A stretch of 64,000 bases of DNA. Source: Scolanthus callimorphus (Eukaryota > Cnidaria > Anthozoa > Actiniaria > Edwardsiidae). The notes beneath the pieces were generated by a model. The model had not been told where the DNA came from and did no database searches. It worked only from the letters and a program-made list of their open reading frames with translations. Positions 45,001 through 54,875 of this stretch are shown piece by piece. The DNA lies in NCBI GenBank assembly GCA_033964015.1, contig CM066913.1, positions 24,702,790-24,766,789 on the forward strand, read 5' to 3'. The translations under genes were made by a program, and so were the position numbers. Every line of letters starts with the position of its first letter. Position 1 is the first letter of the stretch.

Positions 45001-48000
45001 GGAAGCCATTCATGTGCGAACACCATCTCGCAACGCTTTTGCAGATGAAGAAAATTGGCAAATAAAAACCTCCTTTTCCCGCTTGTTCAGCTATTTCGCA
45101 ATTATAAGATGCCATGTGCAGTTTGCGTTTCTGATGTTATTTTTTATGACAACTACAATGTAGATAGAAAGCAAAAGCGCAATCAGTCGCAATCAATTAA
45201 TTTTGTAGACTCGAAAGACTCGCGAGTCAAGAGTGCCTCGAGCCGTTCGAGTGACTTGTTTAATGAGGCTACTCATTAAAAACAGACTTGCCAGCCTCGA
45301 GTCTTTCGAGTATAAAAATAGACTCGCAAGTCGATGTTATGTTACTCGAGAGCGGTATGGTACTAGTAGTTATTATTATTAAAGTGGGATTCCTGTATCG
45401 CTTAGCATATGACTTCCTTTGGCTATGTGCACAGAGTTGATACCCAAGCGTGTAACATGCGTGTTTAGTACACGGTCAGCCCGGTCTTACACGCTTTTAC
45501 ACGGTCATGCGTGTTTTATCTGTTTAGCTTGATGCGGTGCGGGTTGGACTGTGCACGGTCTTTAAAGATAATAATCACAAGAAACGCGCTCACCGTGTTG
45601 TGAGAAGGCTAAAAATAAATATGAATGTTTGAATGAAGTTTGCTCTTTCTCGAGAGCGTGCACGCACCGTGTTTCTAAGAGAACCTAAATATTAGCATGT
45701 TGACGGGCTTATTCACTTAAACCTACTTCGTATTTGTCTTTATAATTTCTGCATCATATTCGGCTATTTGGCAACTAAATCATGAGCCTTATAAAATTCG
45801 AATGCATCTTCCTGATAACCTTCCTTGTGCGTACGAAAAACGCTTTCTCTTGTTTGTAAACGATGGAAAGATGTTGCATCTAGAGTAGAAGTTTGCTTGT
45901 GTACGTATAGTGTAGCTGGAAGTTTTGTGTTTTTTCCAACACTGGGTGAAATCTTCGCTCTTGCCGATGAAATAGTGAGAGCGAGATCTTCGATAAATGG
46001 CCGCGCGAAGAACTGCACGATTTCCTCAGATTGTTAACCATGTTTGATAAATGGCCGCCCGAAGAACAGGGCCGAAAAAGCGTTTTGTCTGGATATTTTT
46101 GTTTTAAAAAGGTTGTGAAACTGCAAGACATTGCCAGACGCGTTTTACAACATTGAAAGGTCACGTCCCATGTCACGTTCGAAATTATTACATATATTAC
46201 GTCAATTGAGACACATACTGTATCGCCTTCTTATTTACTGCTTTAGACTGCGTAAAACAAGAGCGCCGATGGCTATGGGTTGAATGCTTGAAGTACCGAA
46301 AGAACGCACTGTAAGCAGTCTATATCGGCTTTCCGTAACGTAGAAAACTCTATCATGAATCGGACAGGAAATGACAGTTTTGTAAACGGAAAATACGGCA
46401 TAAAAGGGCACTTCCGTCACGTTCTTATTCATCGGGTGTTTATCTTTTGAGAAAGAAATTGCCTTTATGCTTTCACATTTTTGCATGTAATAGTTTTTCC
46501 GTTCTCACTCAATCGTTTTTTTGTCAGTATGATTCGAGGACGCCATAGCGTACACGCTGTCCAAAATATAAATTACTTCATCACGCTTCTGTATATGCAT
46601 GGTCTGTATTTATTCAGTCCGCATGAGTAGCACAGTGTTAAAATACAAATGCACGGTCGACCCTGCTAGACCGTGTAAAAAACACGGTAAGAAATGTGCT
46701 CCCGTCGCATTGTAAAAAAAACACGGTAGGAAATTCAGTCATTTGATAACACCGTGTTCTAGACCGTGTAAAAGCACGGCACGCAATCCACTCCTTTGAT
46801 AACACCGTGTTCAAGACCGTGTAAAAAGCACGGCACTGACGTCCCTGTGCTGTTTGTAGCGGGCATATTGAGGGTGTTTCATTTTCTTTCGTGTGCGTTG
46901 GTTGCCTTGTTGGTGGACAGCTTGGTCTGACTCTTTAAAACCAAACATTCTATGACTTAAAACTGGCTTCAAGGAAAGAACAACATTGAAGTTGGATTGG
47001 AAATTTCATGTCGAACACTTTTGGCGGTAAGTTTCTGTGATTTGGTGTTAAGAAAGTATTTATTTCGGTCTACTTGTTGTCAGTACAACAGTCAGTGGAC
47101 AATGTGGTCTGTAGGTCTAAATTTCGTGCCGTTGCTAAACGGAATTTCCCCGGCGATCAAAAAACCTCGCAATGAAAAGAGCACCAAATGTCGATGCTAA
47201 AAAGCATAAAAACGTAAGATAAAGCAAAGACATTTTTTTGTTATTTAGTAGTTTTGGAGTCGTAATGTTAACAATGTTACGCCATATGCGAGTCATTTAA
47301 GAAACTCAACCATTCCAGCTCACAATAATCGTTAAATTTCTTATACTGGTACACAAATAATTTATAACAAGAACGTGTATAACCTTATATCATTAATATT
47401 ATCCAAATTGTGAAAGTTATCGAGCTATATTTATATGAAAATGACTTATTATTGGTCATGCTTCGCCACTCGTGCCTCTGGGTGTCAACACCGTGCACAT
47501 AGCCCTTTCATTTGACAATCGAAACTACTGAAAAATCGAACCGGCTTTTTTGGCCAAATGGAAAGTGCCCCAGGTTACCTTCACTAAAGTCGTCAAGTCT
47601 TGGATGATAGAAGTACCCTGTCTTTTTCTTGGTGTTTTGTTGGTCTGGGTCTCTTTTCTCATCTGGGAGTCGATAGCGAATAGTGCCATGACCCAAGTCC
47701 AGTAGGGCAGGTGAATCAAGCATCAACTTTGATACAATAAGAAAAACAAATGAAAAATCAATAGACCAAATCGGCTAAGGGTGTTTACAACTTGTAGCCA
47801 CCCAATTCAGTCACGTGATGATTCCTTTGGGTGGATACTTTTGTTTAGTTCTGCAAATACACTTGTGCACTCGGTTGAGTGAGAAAATTGGACAATTGTA
47901 ACCACCCACAGGGAATCATCACATGATCTGAATTTGGTGGCAACAAGATGTAGATACATTTAACCATTATCCTGCGAGATTGCGCAGAATATCGTCTGAT

Positions 48001-49685
48001 ACTTAGACAATATTCTGCAAAAATCTAGCAGGATGATGCTTTTATTATTCAGCTCATCGATAGCACAAACAAATCCCAGAAATGATTTACTTTTGCATAT
48101 TAAATAGAGCTCAACACATCCTATTTCCCTCAAACGACGGATATTGCAGGATATATGTCATGTAAAGTAGACAGGTATTGGCATTCCAATGACCATATTT
48201 GGGCAGTGCATTGATGTGCTGAATAATATACATTGTTAGTATAAACCAACTAATGGTCTATTACAAATCCTGCATTCTGATTGGCTGAGCTACTAATGGT
48301 CTATTAGTGATAGACCGTGCCTGGCAAAACCACCACCTTTCTTTGCAAGAAAACTTGATTTCTTCAACATAAAATAATGGCATTCATTGCCAAAACCGAC
48401 CAACTAGTTGGTTTATACTAAAACAATTAGACCTCTTGTCCTCATGTGCTATGATATCAATAGACCATTCGGCCTTCGGCCTCATGGTCTATTCATCATA
48501 GCACATTCAGCCTTGAGGTCTAATTGTTAATTAGCCAATTTGGTCTATAGTTGGAAATGCTTTCACAAACAAGCTTCAGTAGCCTCAACCAAACTAATGT
48601 TCTGTCTTGTTTCTGTTGACATAGCAACGGTTACTAAGGAAATGCATTTTCAAGTTTTTTTGCGAACTTTACCATCTACAGGGGTTTCAGAAAGCAACAT
48701 TTTAGTGTTTCATACTGCAGTAGCTGCCACTGCACTGCTATGTAACCTAATGAACATGTGTAAAACTGACTTGATTGAAACATTGCAAACCAAGTGTAAA
48801 AATATCACCTAGGTTTTTATTTTAGACTATTCAAGATACAACATACTTACAGTACATACGACAATACGAAAGATCAAGGATATTCACACGTTGCATCAAA
48901 TGTTAGAATGTTGAACTCGTTTGGCATCAGCCTGATGTTCAATTCGTACATTCGTATCTCTTACCTCTTCTCCTTTCAAACCCTTAGCTCTCGGACTTAT
49001 TGCATCTTCAGGTCCATTGCCTTCAGCTGAAGCTCCGTGTCCCATCTCCTACTAGGGAAACCCGGCCAAGGTTTGTTTGCCGTTTCCCGCTCTCTTTGCC
49101 TTGTTTGTTGTTTTGGCTCCGTTGCTAGCGATTCTAAAACCTGTAATATCTCCTCAAACAGGAAAGCTCTAGCAAAAACCTCAAGCGCTTTGTTGAGAAT
49201 GAGCTCTTATATAGCGTTTAACGCTATTTTGGAGGTGTTTATCTGTGTAATCGAGCGCAAATATTGTCAAAATATACACACACGAGCTGAAAATTTCTTC
49301 GACGATGGCGCTTGCTTCTCTCATCGTCACGTGACTTCGTGTTTTCTGCATGAAAGAGAGGCTATTTCTAAATTTTTCCCTTCCCGACCCCTCCCTGGTT
49401 TTCAGTTTGGTTACATCAAACTGAGGCTTGGAAAAGGTCTTGCATGCAGATCAACATGGCTGTTTATTACCTGCAGTAAGGAAGCGAAAACGACAGTTTC
49501 CTCTGACAATTTACTGGTAAATCTCCTATAGAACTTTGTTTCTTCGAAGCAAAACCTACGTTGTGGTGCAAGGTGTTATTATCTGGAGCATCAGTGTGAA
49601 ACCACTGGAGAAAGTCCTCGCAAATCCCAAGAATGGAGAAGTTCATCATAGGCATGTTATTTTTCAATGAATAATCTTGATACAT
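36022..49685 (-). CDS. Putative five-exon host gene of unknown function with a transposon-filled 9.7-kb intron
   Basis: Exons on the minus strand: 49685-49560 (ATG, MYQDYSLKNN), 47726-47579, 37855-37628, 37408-37309 and 36139-36022 (stop). All junctions have GT-AG sites (GTAGGT, GTAACC, GTAACA, GTAAAT donors). The phases 0, 1, 1, 2 agree, and the total is 720 nt, 239 residues. The codons look real: LPDEKRDPDQQNTKKKTGY, EERFKMHYVFKGPKKDGKN, IKQEEYRPTGRGYNWPDSYR, EEEFSDSDSIST, and a C-terminus ending FAVNLHLS. I do not recognise the family and see no membrane segment. The last three exons are the surest. Linkage to exons 1 and 2 across the 9.7-kb intron is inference from phase and codon content, and further 5' exons could exist. 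The start lies 77 bp from the divergent gene at 49762. Confidence 0.5.
38075..38370. repeat. Inverted repeat pair, possible MITE
   Basis: AAGAGCATCATTGCCGATCA at about 38,082 and its inverted copy (TGATCAGCAATGATGCTCTT, about 38,352-38,371) extend over some 33 bp with one or two mismatches. They enclose about 230 bp. No target duplication was identified. Confidence 0.55.
38455..38550 (-). pseudogene. Possible helicase (RecQ-like, Walker A) relic
   Basis: Minus-strand reading EAQIQSLYQLFFGNNVLAHI-PMGFGK resembles the start of a superfamily-2 helicase (Q...L..L..G.DVLA..PTGFGKS), with the Walker A serine lost. Only this short block is visible, so it may be chance. Confidence 0.25.
39130..40346. 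mobile_element. Foldback-type DNA transposon, GGCTATGTGCAC family, copy 1 (AAAAGGCAACGC arrays)
   Basis: Ends GGCTATGTGCACAGAGTTGG and, inverted, GGCTATGTGCATGCTGTTGG. Flanked by AATA on both sides (39126-39129; 40347-40350), a 4-bp target duplication. Subterminal arrays of a 12-13-bp unit lie in opposite orientation: GCGTTGCCTTTT-type on the left (about 39,175-39,310) and GGCAACGCTAAAA-type on the right (about 39,485-39,720, around 16 units). There is no transposase, so it is non-autonomous. The superfamily is unknown to me. Confidence 0.8.
39485..39722 (+). repeat. Minisatellite arm of 13-bp units
   Basis: Units such as GGCAACGCTAAAA, GGCAACGCCAAAA and GGCAACGGCAAAT repeat head-to-tail. 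The open frame across it (repeated KRQRQ / ATANGN) is a consequence of the 13-bp repeats and not a gene. Confidence 0.9.
40412..40633. mobile_element. 222-bp hAT-like MITE with 8-bp duplication
   Basis: ACCAGTAG at 40404-40411 and 40634-40641. The inverted arms are CATTCTCGTACCCAGAGCTC on the left and its match GAGCTCTGGGTTCGAGAATG on the right. GC-rich, non-coding. Confidence 0.9.
40674..40765. repeat. AT-rich simple repeat
   Basis: Repeated ATATAATAGATTATAGAATAT units, pure A/T apart from single G bases. Confidence 0.85.
40766..42725. other. Intronic spacer without supported genes
   Basis: Holds a long C-run at about 41,431-41,450 and no convincing exon. It lies in the large intron of the minus-strand host gene if that model is right. 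Confidence 0.4.
42726..45362. mobile_element. Non-autonomous element with TACCRTWCCGCTCTCGAG ends
   Basis: The left end, TACCGTTCCGCTCTCGAGTA, is the inverse of the right end, where GCGGTATGGTA closes at 45362. Inverted similarity continues through GACTCGCGAGTCT and, after the inserted element, ATTTTTATACTCGAAAGACT. The internal DNA has no gene. A separate element (42768-44552) has landed inside its left arm. Confidence 0.7.
42768..44552. mobile_element. hAT-like non-autonomous element with about 220-bp TIRs, nested in 42726-45362
   Basis: TAGCCTGCGTAGCTGGCGG at the left and its inverse at the right, with near-identical arms of about 220 bp (42768-42989; 44332-44552). These include CAAGAAATAAACCTCCTGCA and its complement. 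The flanks GCGAGTCT and TTGAGTCT share six of eight bases, a probable decayed 8-bp duplication. The 1.3-kb interior has no transposase. Confidence 0.8.
45421..47504. mobile_element. GGCTATGTGCAC family, copy 2 (ACACGGTC arrays)
   Basis: Ends GGCTATGTGCACAGAGTTGA and, inverted, GGCTATGTGCACGGTGTTGA. Perfect CTTT flanks at 45417-45420 and 47505-47508. Subterminal arrays carry ACCGTGT/ACACGGT and GTGTAAAA motifs on both arms (about 45,470-45,570; 46,650-46,840). No transposase is found. It shares termini with 39130-40346 but not its repeat unit. Confidence 0.85.
47786..47952. mobile_element. 167-bp MITE with long inverted arms
   Basis: TACAACTTGTAGCCACCC at the left against TACATCTTGTTGCCACC inverted at the right, and both arms continue with AATTCAG and GTGATGATTCC. 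Non-coding. Confidence 0.75.
48236..48421. mobile_element. MITE-like inverted repeat (TTAGTATAAACCAACTA ends)
   Basis: TTAGTATAAACCAACTA at the left and TAGTTGGTTTATACTAA at the right. The interior has repeated GGTCTATTA motifs. The flanking duplication is unclear. Confidence 0.65.
48422..48528. repeat. 107-bp palindrome
   Basis: AACAATTAGACCTC and its inverse close a stem whose centre is GGCCTTCGGCC near 48,475. Arms also match over ATGTGCTATGAT / ATCATAGCACAT. It abuts the preceding inverted repeat. Confidence 0.75.
48529..49559. other. First intron region of the minus-strand gene
   Basis: No repeat with clear termini and no recognised exon. A plus-strand frame 49037-49531 lacks any known domain. 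Confidence 0.35.
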
Positions 49686-49761
49686 CCGGAGATGCCGTGT
49701 GTATTTGATGGTTTATTCCAAGTACAGACTCTATAGAGTGCCTTGTTAAGGACACAGTTAA

Positions 49762-51280
49762 ATGAGAAATACAGATACAGCGATGGATTTTGGCAAAAAT
49801 GGCAAGAAAGCCAAGAATGGCGTACGTAAAGATAAGGAATCATCGGAACAACTTCTCATAGCGTACTCCGGCGGCGAGCAGGACAGTGATACGGACTCCG
49901 ATCGTGTCCAACCATTGGAATTGCCACCTACACGACTCAGGAGACCTAAGTCAAGGTATTTGTAGACACTAACCTTTGCTCAGCAAGTTTACAATGGTTA
50001 AATTCACTATTTATTCATCTACAGTGTAATCAACAAACTTGAAACATGTATCTGAGCCTAAAAGTGACCCTAGGGGGCCTAGAGGACATTGTGTAATTTA
50101 TGATCTCAATTTACTTTTTGTCGAGCTGCCTTTGTTTTGGCGCGTGCCTCTTAATTTTGTGCCTTTTAATTTTGTTGCGTTAGAGCTATAACAAAGGGAT
50201 TCTTTTATATGTCAGTGGTTCAGTTATGCGAAAAGTGAAATCAAACAACACATAGCCAACTCATCTTTTGGGAACCCTAAAGAAACTGGCCAAGCGCTTT
50301 GAACAAAGTTAAATTAGTAACTTAATAATTTAAATGCTACTATTATAATATTGTGTCTTCGTGATATTTAAAAAACACTGCCATATGTATAAGGAGCATA
50401 TTAAACTGCTGTGCATGTCCCCCTTGTGAATGCTAACATTAGCGTACAGTATGTGACGCAAATGTCACAACCTTGTGCAGAATTGTGGACATACTGCATA
50501 CCTGTCAACCCAACCTTACTAAATTTTCCTTGAATTTGCCACTTTCCTGACTTGTTGGGTTGGTATCTATAGAAGTTGATGAAAATTGTTAAATATACTT
50601 ATCAGTTTCGATGGCGACTCCCTCATACATGTACATGTATATGGTAAACAGGTATACCTGGTGCACATTGTGCAGCCCTACAGGGTATGGTTTTTGGGCT
50701 CCTGGGGTCTGTGGTAGGGTATAGTTTTTTGGTTCTTTGGTCTCTGATAGTGTATGTATTTCAGTATGGCTATACCCTTTCAATCAATGTTGTACCGCAG
50801 ACAGTTTATTTTAAAATCTTTACATGATTAACAAAATTCCATTTTGATATTGACCAACTGGACAACCCCTGGTGACTAAATTAAGGTCTGTGGTAGGGTA
50901 TACAATTTTAACTGCAGGTCTTTTTTTAGGGTATAAAAAATGAGGATTTTTGGTCTCTGATAGTGTCAGGTTTTAGAGACCTTGGCTGCACACCCCTACC
51001 CAAAAATCTTAGCTGGGATAAGTTTTGTTTTTACATGGTGGATTTAATAATTAAAAGGACTTAGCTAGAAAATATTTACATTCTTCCATTTCTAATCAAT
51101 TATGTTTATTGAACAGAAAAATCCATGTGACATCAGCAGCTCCCAAGAACTGCTGTTCTCTCTGGAATATCTGCCAAGTGATGTTTGTTGTTGTTATTAT
51201 TGCTATGATGGTGTGCATGATATGGTTCACTTTTATCCTCAAGACCTCCTTAGATGTAATGAAGAGAAGGGTGGTGCAAC
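49762..51280 (+). CDS. Putative single-pass membrane protein, first two coding exons
   Basis: Exon 1 is ATG 49762 to 49955 (AG|GTATTT) and exon 2 is 51117-51280 (acceptor GAACAG, donor GTAAGT). They join in frame as RRPKSR-KIHVTSAAP. Residues 1-64 are charged and cytosolic-looking (KDKESSEQLL, GGEQDSDTDSDR). Residues about 83-108 are a hydrophobic helix (VMFVVVIIAMMVCMIWFTFI) followed by basic residues. Exon 2 ends in phase 1, so the gene continues. I could not find the next exon before the window end, where repeats dominate. The basic side before the helix would fit either type II topology or an internal anchor. Family unknown. Confidence 0.5.
50590..51010 (+). repeat. Degenerate local repeat of GGTCTGTGGTAGGGTATA units
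   Basis: GGTCTGTGGTAGGGTATA occurs twice (about 50,704 and 50,885) and GGTCTCTGATAGTGT twice (about 50,740 and 50,953), in order, indicating a diverged tandem duplication of about 200 bp in the intron of the 49762 gene. Confidence 0.5.
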
Positions 51281-51741
51281 GTAAGTACGATATTGATTTA
51301 CATGTCACAATTGGGTTCTTCCATCGTTGGATAGTTTGCCAAAGGAAATTGGATGTTCAGCGATGTTGTTCACTTTTAAGAACATAGCTTGAGGGCTTAT
51401 ACAGGGACATCAACTCTCCTGGTTTTGCCAGGAGTCTCAATAATTTTTTGCTTTGTCTCCTGGGAAAAATTTATAATGATATCCATACATTTACTTGGAT
51501 GTGGATAAAACATGGACAGGCACGTGGGGATGGGGACGGGGATGTATTCATGCTTTATGCAACATTTTTGTGAACTTTAAATTTTATTTTTAGTGGGACA
51601 ATAACAGCTTATCACTTATATTATTCATACCTTTCAAAAAACACAAAAACCAAATCAAAAGATTTCTTACTTTTTAGTAACAGCATTTTTGATGCTACAT
51701 TTTTCAAATTGTTGAACTTCTAAAATGACCTGTCTTTAGTT

Positions 51742-51873
51742 AAGCATTAGAGCACAACTTTATTGGCGCAATAGAGCACACATGATATTGGGAGACACAC
51801 AAGGAGTGTTTCTCCCAACATCACAAGTGCTCTATTTGCTGATAAAGTCATAGAAAATTGTTCTCTAATGCTT
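51742..51873. mobile_element. 132-bp foldback MITE
   Basis: AAGCATTAGAGCACAA at the left and the inverse of AAGCATTAGAGAACAA at the right. The arms also match over AATAGAGCAC and TGATATTGGGAGA/TGATGTTGGGAGA. Confidence 0.7.
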
Positions 51874-52032
51874 TTATGATATAGTGGGGGAGAATCATTG
51901 CTTTATCATTGGTGTAATAGAGCATAGATTTGGACCAATCAGAGCGCATGTTATATTGTAGCTATATTATAATTATATTAAGAGTACACATACATATTTT
52001 AACTCTGCATCACACTCTATTGACAATCTTAG

Positions 52033-52300
52033 GGTATGCGGCCTCCGTTTAAGCCACGGGGACAACTACCATCGCAAACACCAGGAGATGGAACTTATCT
52101 TTAACTTGGGAACTCTTAGCCCACATGGACTCAACATCAATTTCCACTATCTCTGACTGTTCGAACTCATCTAGAGAGCGCGCGCTATTTGTTTTAGCAC
52201 ACGCTTTTCCGTTAGGATTTTAGCATGGCGAATACCGCCTTTTTACACATTGATGAAGGGCCATGCCCGAAACGTTTGTATTAAATTATACTGACACTTT
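52033..52300 (+). pseudogene. Penelope-like element 3' remnant (GIY-YIG end plus pLTR-like tail)
   Basis: LSHGDNYHRKHQEMELIFNL and LGTLSPHGLNINFHYL with a stop resemble the C-terminus of the GIY-YIG endonuclease region of Penelope-type retroelements. About 90 bp downstream is TTGATGAAGGGCCATGCCC followed by GAAACG, a hammerhead-like core (see findings). No reverse transcriptase is present. Confidence 0.5.
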
Positions 52301-52369
52301 TTCAATTTATTGATTGGATTTTATACCATTATTAATCTTATGTCAATATCACAATTAAACATTTTCAAG

Positions 52370-52495
52370 ATCTTGACAAGATCTTACTAAGAAAATATAA
52401 CATTTAAAAGTGGTCAAGATCTTGATAAGATCTTGAAAAGATATCAAGAGTGCAACTAATCAAGATCTTACAAGATTTCAAGATTTTGGATTGGA
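52370..52495 (+). repeat. Cluster of CAAGATCTTG palindromic decamers, copy 1
   Basis: CAAGATCTTG and near variants recur (CAAGATCTTGA, AAGATCTTACTAAGAAAA, CAAGATCTTACAAGATTTCA). The same series recurs at 54,170-54,310. Confidence 0.75.
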
Positions 52496-52619
52496 GCTAT
52501 TGTATTCCATCTTATTGTTTCGTTCTACAGTCTTTTGTCTTCTATTGTCTTCTATATGCTTCTGGTGCCTTGCAACACCAAGAAAGAGCCAGAAAATGTG
52601 ATCAAGTTCTTGATAAGGT

Positions 52620-53394
52620 TGGGCAATTCCAGAAAATAAATGTACCCCCCCTACGGGCGGCATTTGGAAATTCTGAAGGGATGGGGGAAGGGGGGAGGTT
52701 TAAGAGCTCAGAATTCTGATTGCAAGGGGGGGTTTCAAAGCTGGATTTCTTGTCACAAAGTTGGGGTCTGAAGATGTCCAACTTCTGAAGGAGTTCGCTG
52801 TTTTTCAGTCTGCTAAAACTAGCGTTTTTCAGACAGAAAAGAACGTCATTTCATGCGCAGAACAAAAAGTCTTTGCCGCCATATTTGATAGATAGAGAAT
52901 GCTTCACAGTTCGTACTTGTCCCTTCTAAGACAGAATCTCCATAATTTTCTATTGATTTCGACTGTTAGTTCAATCATGCATCAGGTTCAACTTTGTACA
53001 ATCATGCATTGAAATTAATATAAAGGATGTTGACGATGTTGAGTGATGGGATAAGTTGAACTGTATAGTTTAATAAATGTTTGCTCAAAAATGGTACACT
53101 GTGATATGCACGTTGAATAATATGTTTACTTTTTGTTTTACTTCTGAAACAATATGATGCGCTTTCTGTGCTTTCTTCACTTTGCAAATTTAATAAATTC
53201 CTGCAACTTTTGCCTTTTTCTCCGCAACATTTCTTAAAAACATCGCAAATTTGTATTTGGATTCCGGAGGGGAGGGGGGATAAAAGTTGAAATTTCTGAA
53301 AGGGAGGGGGATAAAACCTGCCCCGAATTCTATATGCCTTGGGGGTAAGCCATTTTGGAAATTCTGGATGCAATATATTTTCTGGAATTGCCCA
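52620..53394. mobile_element. 775-bp MITE-like element, TGGGCAATTCCAGAAAAT ends
   Basis: TGGGCAATTCCAGAAAATA at the left and its inverse at the right. Similarity continues over a GGAAATTCTG segment and a G-rich stretch. It interrupts a CAAGATCTTG-rich stretch. No duplication or gene could be identified. Confidence 0.65.
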
Positions 53395-53580
53395 TTCTAT
53401 AAAGATCTTGTCAAAAACTTACATACATACACACATACATACACACATCTTTATTTAACAACGCTAGCCATTACAATCATGCATCAATCACCAACTGGTT
53501 TCTGAATGGGGCGTTACAAATTACGTACATAACAAAACAATACATATGTAAAATTATACATATACAGAGCACAGTACACC

Positions 53581-53919
53581 ATAACCTGCTAGCCTACTAG
53601 CCGGCTCTCCAGTGTTTCTTTTCGGATATTTGATTTTTTTGGCGCACAGGATTCCTGTGTCGCGGAAAGGAGAGCCAGCAAGCACTTCCCACTATTTGTT
53701 GTGCTTCCCGTTCGCTGGCAAACGGAGGCCGCTGACTGGTCAACTCATATGAGTTGTCAGAAATATGTCAACAGTCACCAGATGTGAGTTTATTCTCGGC
53801 ATTGAAGGAAAACAACGAGGGTTTATACTAAACCCCTTTCCGCAACACAGGAATCCCGCGTGCCAAAACATCAAATATCCGGGGGAAAAAAAAACACTGG
53901 AGAGCCGGCTAGCAGGCTA
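53581..53919. mobile_element. hAT-like MITE with 8- to 10-bp duplication
   Basis: AGTACACCAT occurs directly before (53573-53582) and after (53920-53929) the element. The ends are inverted over CTGCTAGCC...GCCGGCTCTCCAGTGTTT, GGATATTTGAT and GGATTCCTGTGT. The left end has a small extra TACTAGCC. The flank overlaps the ends by one or two bases, so the exact border is uncertain. Confidence 0.8.
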
Positions 53920-54169
53920 AGTACACCATCACTGAGCATCCTTTTTAGCAAACACTTGGAGGCCAATGTATTGTCCTGCTTGGTCTCTTTATGAAGACTA
54001 TTGCATAACATTGCTCCACTATAGCAACTGCGTTTTAGAAAGTTGGTCTTAGGTTTTGGAAGTGCTAGGTCTGTGTCCCTGCTTCGGAGGTTATATTTAT
54101 CTTGGTGATCTTCAATCTGAAGAAATAAATTCCGTAAAATTGGCGTGCTTGGTTGTCATCATTATTAAA

Positions 54170-54310
54170 TGTGCTCAAGATCTTGTCAAGAGCTTACTAA
54201 GAAAAGATCTCATCAAGAAAGCAACAAATCAAGATCTTGCAAGATTTCAGAAAGATCTTAGATCTTGTCAAGATCTTATGCTCAAGAACTTGTCCAGATC
54301 TTACTAAGAA
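54170..54310 (+). repeat. Cluster of CAAGATCTTG palindromic decamers, copy 2
   Basis: CTCAAGATCTTGTCAAGAGC, AATCAAGATCTTGCAAGATT and AGATCTTGTCAAGATCTTAT follow one another, parallel to copy 1. Confidence 0.75.
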
Positions 54311-54490
54311 CAAAAGGTACAAATAAACCTATATATCTATCTTCTCTGCGCTTTCTTGTGTACATATACCACGGTCCCAAGCATAATGCGGACACTAGCA
54401 TGTCTTGCACAGTGTGGCCAGCCAACTGGAAGTGTTGTGCTACGGTGAGTTCCCTCCCGTTCTCCTCCGTTATACCATTCACTACAGAGC
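54285..54490 (-). pseudogene. Retroelement GIY-YIG endonuclease fragment
   Basis: Minus-strand reading GRELTVAQHFQLAGHTVQDM is the histidine-rich VA.HF...GH...DM segment typical of GIY-YIG domains in Penelope-type elements. It ends TRKRREDRYIGLF. Only this part is present. Confidence 0.45.
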
Positions 54491-54719
54491 GTCTATGTTG
54501 CCTGAAACGTTGTGCCTATAGGCCGTTATCACGCAAAATTGATTAATAATATTTAATAGTTATCTTTTCAATTCTACACATCCGTATTAGTAAAATTGAA
54601 AACCGACTGAGATAAATCTTCGTATTGTAGCGAACTGGGACTGCTGCTTTTGGGCATTTCTGTGTAGTTTCCCGCGTTTTCGGACGTATTTGGGCATGCT
54701 GCCCTTATGTGGTACATCC

Positions 54720-54875
54720 TGACATGTAAATGTGACTGCTCGTCAATAAAATCAGTCTTCACCCCCAGCTCTTGTGACCAGTTGTGGTTTAGCGGCTTCG
54801 GCCGCCATTACAGGGCTTCAAAGGCTTTCTAACCCGTGCTCGATCCGTTACAATGGTGGCAGCGCGGTGGGATAG
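54720..54875 (+). mobile_element. Possible LTR 3' end and primer-binding site
   Basis: An AATAAA signal (54,746) is followed about 100 bp later by GTTACA, and then TGGTGGCAGCGCGGTGGGA at 54,854. In Ty3/gypsy elements an LTR ends in CA and the primer-binding site starts with TGG nearby. No gag or pol follows, so this may be only a relic. Confidence 0.3.
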
